Under the pieces are notes generated by a model, which saw only the letters and a list, made by a program, of their open reading frames with translations, made no database searches and was not told the DNA's origin. The translations under genes were made by a program, and so were the position numbers. Of a stretch of 30,834 bases of DNA, positions 7,976 to 16,261 are shown in pieces (position 1 is the stretch's first letter; every line of letters begins with the position of its first letter). Source of the DNA: an uncultured Gammaproteobacteria bacterium (GTDB taxonomy: Bacteria; Pseudomonadota; Gammaproteobacteria; Steroidobacterales; JABDMI01); contig CALHVH010000161.1 of assembly GCA_938039225.1 (NCBI GenBank), forward strand, positions 1 to 30,834, given 5' to 3'.

Positions 7976-8523
7976 TAAACCAACTCGCTTTCGGGCTGAG
8001 GTAAATCCCAGCGCCAGTTTTGTATGCTAGTCTCGACTTCTATCATATCTATACAATCAACAGGGCACGGTGGTAAACATAAATCGCAACCCGTACATTC
8101 CGATGCAATTACCGTATGCATCTGTTTTGCAGCACCTAATATGGCATCTACCGGACAGGCCTGGATGCACAGAGTACAACCTATGCAGGTTGCTTCATCA
8201 ATAACGGCTACCGTTGCCTTCTCTTCAGTTCCATTTTCAGGATTTAGTGGTTTGGCTTCAACGCCTAAGAGTGTAGCAAGAGCTTGTATGGTTGCTTCTC
8301 CACCTGGAGGGCATTGATTGATGTCGGCTTCACCATTGACGATAGCCGTTGCATAAGGCTTACATCCAGGAAAGGTGCATTGTCCGCATTGAGTTTGCGG
8401 AAGTATAGAATTGATTTGTTCAACTACTGGGTTTTCATCAACCTTAAAATACACTGATGCAAAGCCTAAAATCGCTCCAAGAATCAGTGCAGCTATGATG
8501 AAAATGATAAGCGCTGTTGTCAT
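7975..8523 (-). CDS. rnfB: Rnf/Rsx electron transport complex subunit B, ferredoxin-type
   Basis: This 182-residue protein has an N-terminal membrane helix (residues about 4-27) and a cysteine cluster, CGQCTFPGCKPYA. Two ferredoxin-like [4Fe-4S] motifs follow, CIGCTLCIQACPVDAI and CTGCDLCLPPCPVDCI. It is thought to take or deliver electrons between ferredoxin and the membrane part of the complex. The ATG follows the rnfA stop codon directly, without a spacer. Confidence 0.97.
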   Translation of the reverse strand: MTTALIIFIIAALILGAILGFASVYFKVDENPVVEQINSILPQTQCGQCTFPGCKPYATAIVNGEADINQCPPGGEATIQALATLLGVEAKPLNPENGTEEKATVAVIDEATCIGCTLCIQACPVDAILGAAKQMHTVIASECTGCDLCLPPCPVDCIDMIEVETSIQNWRWDLPQPESELV

Positions 8524-9105
8524 CTAAAATTTCACCAAACCCGTAAAGCCCATAAAGGCTAATGACATCATGCCAGCCGTTATAAAGGCTATTGCCGCTC
8601 CTCTAAAAGCTACTGGCACTTCGGCAGCTTGTAGACGTTCACGCATGGCGGCAAATAGAATCATAACCAAAGAAAAACCCAGCGCTGCACCAAGGCCGTA
8701 AAAAACAGATTGAACAAAGCTATGCGCTTCTTGTACATTTAGAAGTGCTACGCCTAAAACGGCACAATTGGTGGTAATTAAGGGTAAGTAGATTCCAAGA
8801 ATTTTATACAGTAGGGGGCTGGTTTTTTTTACCATCATTTCCGTAAATTGCACAACTACAGCAATGACCAAGATGAAACTTAAGGTGCGTAAAAACTCAA
8901 TTCCAAAAGGTTCAAGAAAGTAGGTGTTAACCAGGTAGCTGCACACAGACGAAAGAGTCAGAACAAAGGTAGTTGCTAAAGCCATACCGATGGACGATTC
9001 TAGTTTTTGAGAAACGCCCATAAACGGACACAAGCCTAAGAATTTAACGAGAACAAAGTTATTAACTAAGACTGTGCTAACAATGATGAGAAAGAGTTCT
9101 GTCAT
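8524..9105 (-). CDS. rnfA: Rnf/Rsx electron transport complex subunit A
   Basis: This is a 193-residue membrane protein of six helices, homologous to RnfE but inserted with opposite topology. Key blocks are VNNFVLVKFLGLCPFMGVS near the N terminus and LPLITTNCAVLGVALL in the middle. The two cysteines are the proposed ligands of a membrane-embedded [2Fe-2S] cluster shared with RnfE. The length matches the family. It is 31 bp downstream of metG on the same strand and opens the rnf cluster. I see no strong promoter in the short gap, so read-through from metG is likely. Confidence 0.97.
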   Translation of the reverse strand: MTELFLIIVSTVLVNNFVLVKFLGLCPFMGVSQKLESSIGMALATTFVLTLSSVCSYLVNTYFLEPFGIEFLRTLSFILVIAVVVQFTEMMVKKTSPLLYKILGIYLPLITTNCAVLGVALLNVQEAHSFVQSVFYGLGAALGFSLVMILFAAMRERLQAAEVPVAFRGAAIAFITAGMMSLAFMGFTGLVKF

Positions 9106-9136
9106 GTTAATTATGTCGAGCTATAGTTTCCTTAGT

Positions 9137-11179
9137 TTAGGTAATTCGCATACCTGGGGTTGCACCGCTATCTACATCCAGTAAGTAAATGCCATCACCA
9201 TCCGTTTTACCACTGGCACAAAGCACCATGCCTTCTGAAACACCAAAACGCATTTTTCGTGGTTTAAGATTGGCTACCATAATGGTCAAACGATCGGTAA
9301 GTTCATCAGGTTTGTAGGCATCTTTAATGCCAGAAAACACCGTGCGTGTATGATCGCCTAAGTCAAGAGTCAGTTTTAGAAGTTTTTTAGAACCTTCAAC
9401 CGCTTCAGCCTTTCTGATGCGAGCAATACGTAAATCAATTTTAATGAAATCGTCAAAATTAATTTCCTCAGCAAGCGTTTCAATATTGCTATTAGGATTA
9501 GCGGTAGCTTCTAGTAAATCTTCTTTACTGGCTTCTACAATGGCTTCAATAGTTTTGCTTTCAACTCGATTAAGTAAAGGTTTGAACTTATTGATTTTAT
9601 GAGCAAGCAAGGGGCTGTTTATTTCGTCCCAATGACTAATTGAATTATTTAGAAAAGCGTCGGCATTAGTAGATAATTCTGGTAAAACCGGTTTTAAATA
9701 ATGAATTAGCACACGAAAGGCATTAATACCTTGGGTACACACAGCTTGTACCTCAGCCGCTTTGTCAGGATTATCAGCAATTTCTTTAGCCAAAATCCAG
9801 GGTTTTTTATCATCGATATAGCGGTTTGCGACATCAGCTAAACGCATAATTTCTCGCATACCTCGACTGTATTCACGTTCTTCATAACTACGTGCTATGA
9901 ATTCCGAGGAATCCAATAAATCTGCATGCAAATCGGCGTCGTCAAGTTCTGCCGCCAGTTCACCATCAAATAACTTATGGATAAAGCCAGCACAACGACT
10001 CGCGATGTTAACTAATTTTCCAACCAAATCTGAATTAACTTTTTGTACAAAGTCTTCAAGATTTAAATCGATATCTTCTATGCTGGAATTTAACTTAGCG
10101 GCAAAGTAATAACGTAAATATTCTGGTTTGAGGTGATCTAGGTATGTACGGCCTTTAATGAAAGTGCCGCGAGATTTTGACATCTTTTGGCCATCAACCG
10201 TTAGAAAGCCATGTGGAAGTACTTTGGTAGGTGCTTTATAACCAGCACCTTCTAAAACCGCCGGCCAGAAGAGGGCATGGAAGTACACAATGTCTTTACC
10301 AATGAAATGATAAATTTCCGATTCGCTTTCAGGTAACCATGCCGCAGGAAAGTCCTTAGAAGCGTTTTTATCCGCATAGTTTTTGTGGCTAGCCATATAG
10401 CCGATTGGCGCATCTAACCAGACATAAAAGTATTTATCTTCAGTGCCAGGAATTTTAAACCCAAAGTACGGTGCATCGCGAGTGATGTCCCAATCTTGTA
10501 AACCCGCATCAAACCATTCTTTCAGTTTGCTTGCCATGCTTTGCGGCACCAAGCCCGAGTTTACAATTTCTTGAAGTCGGTCAGAAAAATGAGAAAGCGC
10601 AAAGAAATGATGATTGGTTTTTTTGAGCACTGGTGTAGTGTTCGTGACAACTGAAGTCGCATCTAATAAATCGGTAGGATTATAAGTAGCACCACAAGAC
10701 TCACAGCTGTCGCCGTATTGATCCGGAGTTTTGCATTTTGGGCAAGTGCCTTTGATAAACCTATCTGGCAAAAACATTTTTGCTTCGGCGTCATAGGCTT
10801 GTTCAATTTCACGTTCAATAATGTGACCATTAGTTTTTAACTTATTATAAATATCACTTACAAGTTCAGCATTTTCATCAGAATGTGTAGAGTGAAAATT
10901 ATCATAGCCAATTAAAAAATCATCAAAAACACCTTGATGCTGTGCGTGCATATCGGCAATTAAGTCTTCCGAGCTAATGCCTTTTTTCTTAGCACTAAGC
11001 ATGATGGGGGTGCCATGCGCATCACTGGCCCACATGAATTGACAGTCGTGACCACGTAGCTTTTGAAATCGCACCCAAATATCCGTTTGTATGTATTCAA
11101 GCATATGCCCCATATGAATATCGCCATTAGCGTAGGGGAGTGCGGCAGTAACTATGATTTTTCTTTGTTTTTCAGTCAT
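9137..11179 (-). CDS. metG: Methionyl-tRNA synthetase
   Basis: This 680-residue class I aminoacyl-tRNA synthetase charges tRNA-Met. The HIGH-type motif is HMGH within LPYANGDIHMGHMLEY (residues about 15-30). The zinc-binding knuckle has CPKC and CESC pairs, the E. coli-like arrangement. KMSKS is present as GQKMSKSRGTF. The C-terminal 110 residues form the EMAPII-like tRNA-binding/dimerisation domain (FDDFIKIDLRIARIRKAEAV through GVSEGMVLCAS). No key residue is missing. In E. coli metG and mrp are divergent neighbours; here a pilus/kinase block lies between them. Confidence 0.98.
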   Translation of the reverse strand: MTEKQRKIIVTAALPYANGDIHMGHMLEYIQTDIWVRFQKLRGHDCQFMWASDAHGTPIMLSAKKKGISSEDLIADMHAQHQGVFDDFLIGYDNFHSTHSDENAELVSDIYNKLKTNGHIIEREIEQAYDAEAKMFLPDRFIKGTCPKCKTPDQYGDSCESCGATYNPTDLLDATSVVTNTTPVLKKTNHHFFALSHFSDRLQEIVNSGLVPQSMASKLKEWFDAGLQDWDITRDAPYFGFKIPGTEDKYFYVWLDAPIGYMASHKNYADKNASKDFPAAWLPESESEIYHFIGKDIVYFHALFWPAVLEGAGYKAPTKVLPHGFLTVDGQKMSKSRGTFIKGRTYLDHLKPEYLRYYFAAKLNSSIEDIDLNLEDFVQKVNSDLVGKLVNIASRCAGFIHKLFDGELAAELDDADLHADLLDSSEFIARSYEEREYSRGMREIMRLADVANRYIDDKKPWILAKEIADNPDKAAEVQAVCTQGINAFRVLIHYLKPVLPELSTNADAFLNNSISHWDEINSPLLAHKINKFKPLLNRVESKTIEAIVEASKEDLLEATANPNSNIETLAEEINFDDFIKIDLRIARIRKAEAVEGSKKLLKLTLDLGDHTRTVFSGIKDAYKPDELTDRLTIMVANLKPRKMRFGVSEGMVLCASGKTDGDGIYLLDVDSGATPGMRIT

Positions 11180-11196
11180 CTAGGTCTTTCAAATAG

Positions 11197-11212
11197 TGTG
11201 AATTTAATCACG
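11197..11212. promoter_or_regulatory. CRP-like palindrome upstream of metG
   Basis: TGTGA (11197-11201), six bases, then TCACG (11208-11212). The CRP half-site arrangement is TGTGA-N6-TCACA, so nine of ten half-site bases match. The symmetry extends outward to ATAG...CTAT, giving 8 of 9 matching bases on each arm. It lies 18-33 bases before the metG ATG, so it would sit in the leader or over the promoter. This is a pattern match only; no regulator of this kind is complete in the window. Confidence 0.35.
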
Positions 11213-11273
11213 CTATTATGCCATAGACGCTTGATGTTTTCCTGAGCTTAGACTAGCTCAAAAAAATTTATAA

Positions 11274-12362
11274 TTAGCTTTCTTCTTTATTTTCAGGTGC
11301 AAATTGAGAAAAGCTCTGTTTATTGAAGGCGTTCATATAAGCCTCATGCCCATCTATGATGCCTTCCGCTACCAATTCTTTTAAATGGCCATCCATACTT
11401 TGCATGCCAAAGCGTCTGCCACTGGTCATGGCATTATCGATTTGGTCGGTTTTTCCTTGGCGAATCATGTTACTAATTGCTGAGTTATTTACTAAAATTT
11501 CTAGAGCAGCTACTCGACCCTTACCGCTGGCTCTTGGTAGTAATTGCTGAGAAATAATCCCGCGTAAAGAAGTGGAAAGCATGGTGCGAATTTGATTTTG
11601 TTCTGAGCTAGGGAACACATTTATGATTCGGTCTACTGTGGCAGAGGCGCTATTGGTGTGTAATGTGCCCATAACTAAGATACCTGTTTCAGCCGCAGTC
11701 ACTGCAATACCAATGGTTTCAGCATCTCGCATTTCGCCAACCAGAATAACATCAGGATCTTCACGTAAAGCCGAGTGCAAAGCAGAGGCAAAACTTTTAG
11801 TATGTGCTTTCACTTCACGTTGACTGATTAAGCTCTTAATTTTTTCGTGTTGGAATTCTACTGGATCTTCAATGGTTAGAACATGACCACGTTTGGTTCG
11901 ATTTATGTGGTCAATCATGGCAGCCATGGTGGTTGACTTACCCGAACCGGTTTTTCCAGTGACTAAGACTAAACCATGCTTGTGAGTGCACATTTTTTTT
12001 ATTGCAGAAGGTGTTTGCAGCTGTTCTAGAGTTAGAGGCTTTTCAGGAATAGCACGCATTACTACGCCCATTCCATTTAAATGTCTAAAAGCATTAACCC
12101 TGAATCTAGCAACGCCAGGTAAGTCATAGGCAAAGTCACATTGATTATCATTTTCAAATTCACTTAATGAGCGCGACTTCATCATTTGATATATAGCCTT
12201 TTGAACATGCATAGGCTCTAGAGCCTTAGGTTCTAAATCAATGAGTTTGCCGTAGCGACGAGTGCGTGGAGGATTTTTTGATAAAAAATGCAAATCCGAA
12301 CCATCACGCTCAGTCATGAGTTTAAGATAGTGATCAATAATGTTATTTGGATGATCTGACAT
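11274..12362 (-). CDS. PilT-family type IV pilus retraction ATPase (downstream copy)
   Basis: This 362-residue hexameric secretion-type ATPase is expected at the inner-membrane base of type IV pili, powering retraction. The N-terminal PAS-like domain has GSDLHFLSKNPP. The Walker A motif GKTGSGKST is at residues 136-144, and the Asp box (LTIEDPVEF), Walker B (VILVGEMRD) and His box (MGTLHTNSASATVDR) follow. It carries AISNMIRQGKTDQ, close to the AIRNLIRE motif of true PilT. The VGEMRD block differs from the IGEVRS of Pseudomonas PilU, so despite its second position I do not call it pilU. Only 30 bp separate it from the upstream paralogue. Confidence 0.93.
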   Translation of the reverse strand: MSDHPNNIIDHYLKLMTERDGSDLHFLSKNPPRTRRYGKLIDLEPKALEPMHVQKAIYQMMKSRSLSEFENDNQCDFAYDLPGVARFRVNAFRHLNGMGVVMRAIPEKPLTLEQLQTPSAIKKMCTHKHGLVLVTGKTGSGKSTTMAAMIDHINRTKRGHVLTIEDPVEFQHEKIKSLISQREVKAHTKSFASALHSALREDPDVILVGEMRDAETIGIAVTAAETGILVMGTLHTNSASATVDRIINVFPSSEQNQIRTMLSTSLRGIISQQLLPRASGKGRVAALEILVNNSAISNMIRQGKTDQIDNAMTSGRRFGMQSMDGHLKELVAEGIIDGHEAYMNAFNKQSFSQFAPENKEES

Positions 12363-12392
12363 AAGTATTATTTACTGAGTAGAAAGAGGTTT

Positions 12393-13469
12393 TTATTCTG
12401 GGTTAATAATTTCTGGTGATGCGTAACGTTCAAACTGTTTTTTATCTTGGGCATAAAGATAAGCATCATCTGGATCAATGACTTTATTCGTAACCAGTTC
12501 TAATAAATGCTGGTCAAGAAGTTGCATACCATCAGCTTTACCTGTTTGTAGTTGTGAACCAATCATATGAACCTTATCTTCTAGAATGAGCTTACCAATA
12601 GCACGATTAGGAACCATTATTTCTAAGGCCGCTTGGCGTCCACGACCTGTGGCGGTTTTACACAATACTTGACTGATAACCCCCTTTAAACTGGTCGATA
12701 AAAATAACTTTGCTTGCTCACGCTTTTCACTGGGTAAAGCGTCAATTACACGGTCAATGGTTTTGACAGCTGTGGTTGTGTGCATGGTGCCTAATACTAA
12801 ATGTCCGGTTTCTGCCGCTTCCATAGCTAAGCTTATGGTTTCTTCATCTCGCATTTCACCAACAAGAATGACATCAGGGTCTTGACGTAAAGCTGCACGA
12901 AGACCATCAGAGAAACTGCGTACATGCGTCCCAACTTCGCGGTGCATAACCTGTGCTTTTTTACTTGGATGTACGAATTCAATTGGATCTTCAAGAGTAA
13001 GAATATTAATCTCACGAGTCGCATTCATGTGATCAATCATTGCTGCCAGAGTTGTAGACTTACCCGTACCGGTAGCACCAGTGACTAGAATCATGCCTTG
13101 ATGATAGGTGGTGAGTTTTTGAATAATTGGTGGTAGGTTTAATTTTTCAAGACTGGGTACTTCGGTTGGAATATATCTAAACACTGCACCCGTTCCTGAC
13201 GTTTTACGAAAAACGTTGGCTCTAAAGCGAGTTCCATCTTCAGTTACATGTGAAAAATCTATATCGTTTCCACGAGTAAACTCTTTTTGTTGCAGCTCAG
13301 TGAGAATTTCATTGATATAGGTGTCAAGCTCAGTACTACTTAAGTTACGAAACTTAATGGGTAGTAATTCACCGCTCATTCTGAGCATAGGAGGAACTCC
13401 AACGGCTAGATGGATATCAGAACAGCCTTGTTGTAGCCCTAGTTTTAAAAACGCGTCAATTCTTGCCAT
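12393..13469 (-). CDS. PilT-family type IV pilus retraction ATPase (upstream copy)
   Basis: This 358-residue PilT-type motor has GCSDIHLAVGVPPMLR near the N terminus. Walker A GATGTGKST is at residues 131-139, the Asp box is LTLEDPIEFVHPS, Walker B is VILVGEMRD (200-208) and the His box is LGTMHTTTAVKTIDR. The C-terminal AIRNLIRE-like motif is changed to AIGKLILEDK, so it is a divergent PilT, not an obvious orthologue of the Pseudomonas protein. It shares the domain order of the downstream paralogue, suggesting tandem duplication followed by divergence. A 21-bp hairpin sits in its leader. The HEAT-kinase gene is 129 bp upstream on the same strand. Confidence 0.93.
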   Translation of the reverse strand: MARIDAFLKLGLQQGCSDIHLAVGVPPMLRMSGELLPIKFRNLSSTELDTYINEILTELQQKEFTRGNDIDFSHVTEDGTRFRANVFRKTSGTGAVFRYIPTEVPSLEKLNLPPIIQKLTTYHQGMILVTGATGTGKSTTLAAMIDHMNATREINILTLEDPIEFVHPSKKAQVMHREVGTHVRSFSDGLRAALRQDPDVILVGEMRDEETISLAMEAAETGHLVLGTMHTTTAVKTIDRVIDALPSEKREQAKLFLSTSLKGVISQVLCKTATGRGRQAALEIMVPNRAIGKLILEDKVHMIGSQLQTGKADGMQLLDQHLLELVTNKVIDPDDAYLYAQDKKQFERYASPEIINPE

Positions 13470-13486
13470 AGCTTATTATCAAGTAC

Positions 13487-13507
13487 TACTTGCTTGAGGT
13501 GCAAGTA
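13487..13507. promoter_or_regulatory. Perfect inverted repeat in the leader of the upstream pilT-like gene
   Basis: TACTTGC (13487-13493) and GCAAGTA (13501-13507) form a perfect 7-bp inverted repeat around TTGAGGT. It ends 17 bases before the pilT-like ATG. On the minus strand it is not followed by a T-run, so it is not a terminator for the kinase gene. It could be an operator or an mRNA hairpin near the ribosome site, as no clear Shine-Dalgarno sequence precedes that ATG. Confidence 0.4.
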
Positions 13508-13598
13508 TTTAGTTTAATTTTTGTTAAATACGATTAATGAATTATTCAAACGGGTAACTTTTCTAAACAGCGGTTTACTTAAAACAGAAAGTAGATAT

Positions 13599-16025
13599 TT
13601 ATAAGAAATTTGCGATAGCCGCTTTTATTTCTTGCATGCTTTGATATCTATCATCACGGTTCACGGTCATTGCTTTGGTAATCACTTTACTTAATTCCAG
13701 ATCTAAATCGGTGTTAAGTTCATGTGGTTTCTTAGCGCTACCCTGAACATGTTGATACATTACCGCCATATGATCACCTTTAGTATAAGGTGCGGTACCT
13801 GTAAACATTTCATACATGATAATGCCCATGGCATACACATCAGCACGCTGATCCACTTTTTTACCCAAAATTTGTTCCGGGGCCATATACTTTGGAGAAC
13901 CAATTACAAAGCCCGTTTTAGTCAACTCGGTATCGCCAGAGCTTTGTGCTGCTGCAACTCCAAAATCCACGACTTTTACTTCGTCTTTATTGTTGATTAG
14001 GACATTTGCTGGTTTCAAGTCTCTATGTACAATGCCTACCTCATGTGCCGCGGCCATACCGTCACATACGTCCATGGCAATTCTAATTGCACGTTTGGTA
14101 TCAATTGGCGTACCTCGTATAACGTCACTTAGTTCTTTGGAAGGGAAATACTCCATTGAGATAGCAAAAACGCCTTGAATTTTTATAAAGTCAAATATTC
14201 GAATGACGTTTTGATGAGTAATTTTTCTAGAGAATTTTAGTTCGTGTACAAAACGTTGCATGGTCTCAGCATCAGAGGAGATATGAGCGTTTAAGAATTT
14301 TAGAATAATTTGCTCGCCAACCGCGCTATCTTCCATCAGAATTACGGTACCAAAAGCACCTTTACCAATGCGTCGAATATATTTATAGCGATTGTCCAAC
14401 ATGTCTCCGGCTTGAAGTTTGCCAACATCTAATTCCGGTACTGCAGTTTCTACTTCTTTAACAATTTCATCAACGCTTACTAACATCGAGCTTGATAATT
14501 TATCTTCGGGTGCTTCTTGATGCTTAGTACTTTCGGGCGCTTTGGTTTTGGTACCTTCTGGAGCTGCACTGCCATCTTGCATTAATACATGGAAGTAACT
14601 TCTGTCTAGAAATTGTAAGCCTTCCCGAATAGCATCTTTGGTTTCTAAATTTTCGGTGAGTACAGCTTGTTGTTTTAACATAGTTACCACCGGCTTGACT
14701 GTGTCTTTACCGGCTAAGTCAACTAAGGCCTTAATGCTTTCAACTTTAATCATTTCGTTGTCATTATTTGCGTATGGCAATAACTGTGCGACATTATTTT
14801 CATTACCCAGTTTGCCTATGGCACGAATAATAATTGGATCAGACTTGGGATTGATTCCAAGTATTTTTGTTAAGCCGTTAATAGCATTTGGACTGCCCAT
14901 TTCAGCTAATGCATCAGCAGCACGTTCACGAACCCACCAATCTTCATCATTTAGTGCTTTAACTAAATGTTGTTCGGCTCTTGGGTCTTGAGCAGTAACT
15001 AGAATTTCCACAGCTATGCGGCGTAAGTCTTCGCTTTCATCGTGAATTAAACCTAATACCGCATCCACCACACGTGGACCACCGATTTTAGACATAGCAT
15101 CAGCAGCACGAGAACGCACCCACCAGTCTTGATCCAAAATGGCTTGCAATAACTGTTTCATATTTTCAACCGTTCCAATTTCATTTAGAACTTCAACGGC
15201 TGAACGTCTGGCATAATCATTTTCAGATTTTAAAGTGCTTAGCAACTCCATCGCAGTTTTAGGATGATTCAGTTTTACAATCGCTTCAACTGCTTTTTCT
15301 TGTACACGTAAATCTTTGTCTTCAAGTAGGGCGCACAAATTTTTGATGTCAGCAGAACCACCTAGTCTACCAATACTTTCTAGTGCAGCTTGTCGAATAA
15401 TGGAGTTTTTGTCAGTGAGTAAGCCCTCTAGGGTGCTGAGGACTCGAGTGTCATTGTAATTGGCAATCAAGCGTATGATATGTGATCTAACGATTGGGTC
15501 CTTACCGTTAACTCGTTCGAGTAAATCAGGTAATTCATTTTCTGTAATTGTGCGCTCAATCAGTTTAAACGCTTGCTCTTTATCATTAAGTTCGAGTTCG
15601 TAAGTTGTACTTAATAAACGTAAGGCTTCAATCTCTTCTTCACGTGACTTGAGTATAGTGAATAATTTGTTGTTCGGAAATTGAGAGTCTTTTAAAAACG
15701 GAATGAGGTGATTAGCATTGATTTTTGTGGAGTTGCTAAGTGCTTCAATCACACTATCAACTACTTTGGGATTCGAGCTATTGAGCGCTTCAAGAACTTC
15801 CGGCAAAGATTGAGTGGATAAAACACGAGAGACAACATGTCCTAATCCTTTTCTAGACCCATGATTGACATAGTCCATGGCTTCAAATATAGCGGGCAAG
15901 GCAGACTGTCCGAGTGCTGAGAGTTTATTCACAGACTCGTTATATTGTTCATTGTCACTGTGGTTAACGGCTTTGACTAACTTTTTAATTAGTCTTTCAG
16001 CACGCATACCGGTAAATAGTGCCAT
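13599..16025 (-). CDS. HEAT-repeat Ser/Thr protein kinase linked to pilus retraction genes
   Basis: This large soluble protein of about 808 residues starts at the ATG at 16025 (MALFTGMRAERLIKKL). An in-frame ATG at 16085 would add a basic, non-repetitive 20-residue tail. About 450 residues are HEAT/PBS-lyase-like helical repeats; two adjacent units share the block DWWVRxRAADA. The last 265 or so residues are a Hanks-type kinase: glycine loop IGKGAFG, lysine in IILKFL, catalytic loop VHRDLKPANV, DFG, and MAPEQ, all intact. There is no membrane helix or PASTA domain, unlike PknB-type kinases, so it is cytoplasmic. HEAT repeats are protein-binding scaffolds. With two PilT motors just downstream, control of twitching is a reasonable inference; the substrate is unknown. 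Confidence 0.88.
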   Translation of the reverse strand: MALFTGMRAERLIKKLVKAVNHSDNEQYNESVNKLSALGQSALPAIFEAMDYVNHGSRKGLGHVVSRVLSTQSLPEVLEALNSSNPKVVDSVIEALSNSTKINANHLIPFLKDSQFPNNKLFTILKSREEEIEALRLLSTTYELELNDKEQAFKLIERTITENELPDLLERVNGKDPIVRSHIIRLIANYNDTRVLSTLEGLLTDKNSIIRQAALESIGRLGGSADIKNLCALLEDKDLRVQEKAVEAIVKLNHPKTAMELLSTLKSENDYARRSAVEVLNEIGTVENMKQLLQAILDQDWWVRSRAADAMSKIGGPRVVDAVLGLIHDESEDLRRIAVEILVTAQDPRAEQHLVKALNDEDWWVRERAADALAEMGSPNAINGLTKILGINPKSDPIIIRAIGKLGNENNVAQLLPYANNDNEMIKVESIKALVDLAGKDTVKPVVTMLKQQAVLTENLETKDAIREGLQFLDRSYFHVLMQDGSAAPEGTKTKAPESTKHQEAPEDKLSSSMLVSVDEIVKEVETAVPELDVGKLQAGDMLDNRYKYIRRIGKGAFGTVILMEDSAVGEQIILKFLNAHISSDAETMQRFVHELKFSRKITHQNVIRIFDFIKIQGVFAISMEYFPSKELSDVIRGTPIDTKRAIRIAMDVCDGMAAAHEVGIVHRDLKPANVLINNKDEVKVVDFGVAAAQSSGDTELTKTGFVIGSPKYMAPEQILGKKVDQRADVYAMGIIMYEMFTGTAPYTKGDHMAVMYQHVQGSAKKPHELNTDLDLELSKVITKAMTVNRDDRYQSMQEIKAAIANFL

Positions 16026-16261
16026 ATTTGTAAATATGCCTTTGGGCTTATAATTGTTTGTCTTAATTTTAAGACAGTATTTCAATCTTACACCATAACA
16101 GTATGAATTTGCTCATGTTTTTCTATTTTTAAGTGTGAATTTTCGATTATTTGCCACAATTAAGACAAATCCACACGATTTTGGTGAATACGGTACAATG
16201 CGCGACCAGTGCAACAAGCCTTTACAGAGCTTAGTAACTATGTGCTAAGCCATTGATTTTT

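Noticed and set aside
11243..11267. TGAGCT/AGCTCA hairpin with an A/T run, considered as a terminator after the pilT-like genes
   Set aside because: On the minus strand the T-run comes before the hairpin, not after it, and no plus-strand gene ends here.
14638..14991. 117-codon open frame on the plus strand
   Set aside because: It lies wholly inside the HEAT-kinase gene on the other strand and has no recognisable domain or ribosome site; it is a shadow of the real gene.
16026..16085. Upstream ATG for the kinase gene at 16085
   Set aside because: It would add 20 residues of basic, non-repetitive sequence. The ATG at 16025 starts closer to the helical repeats, although neither has a strong ribosome site, so this choice remains tentative.
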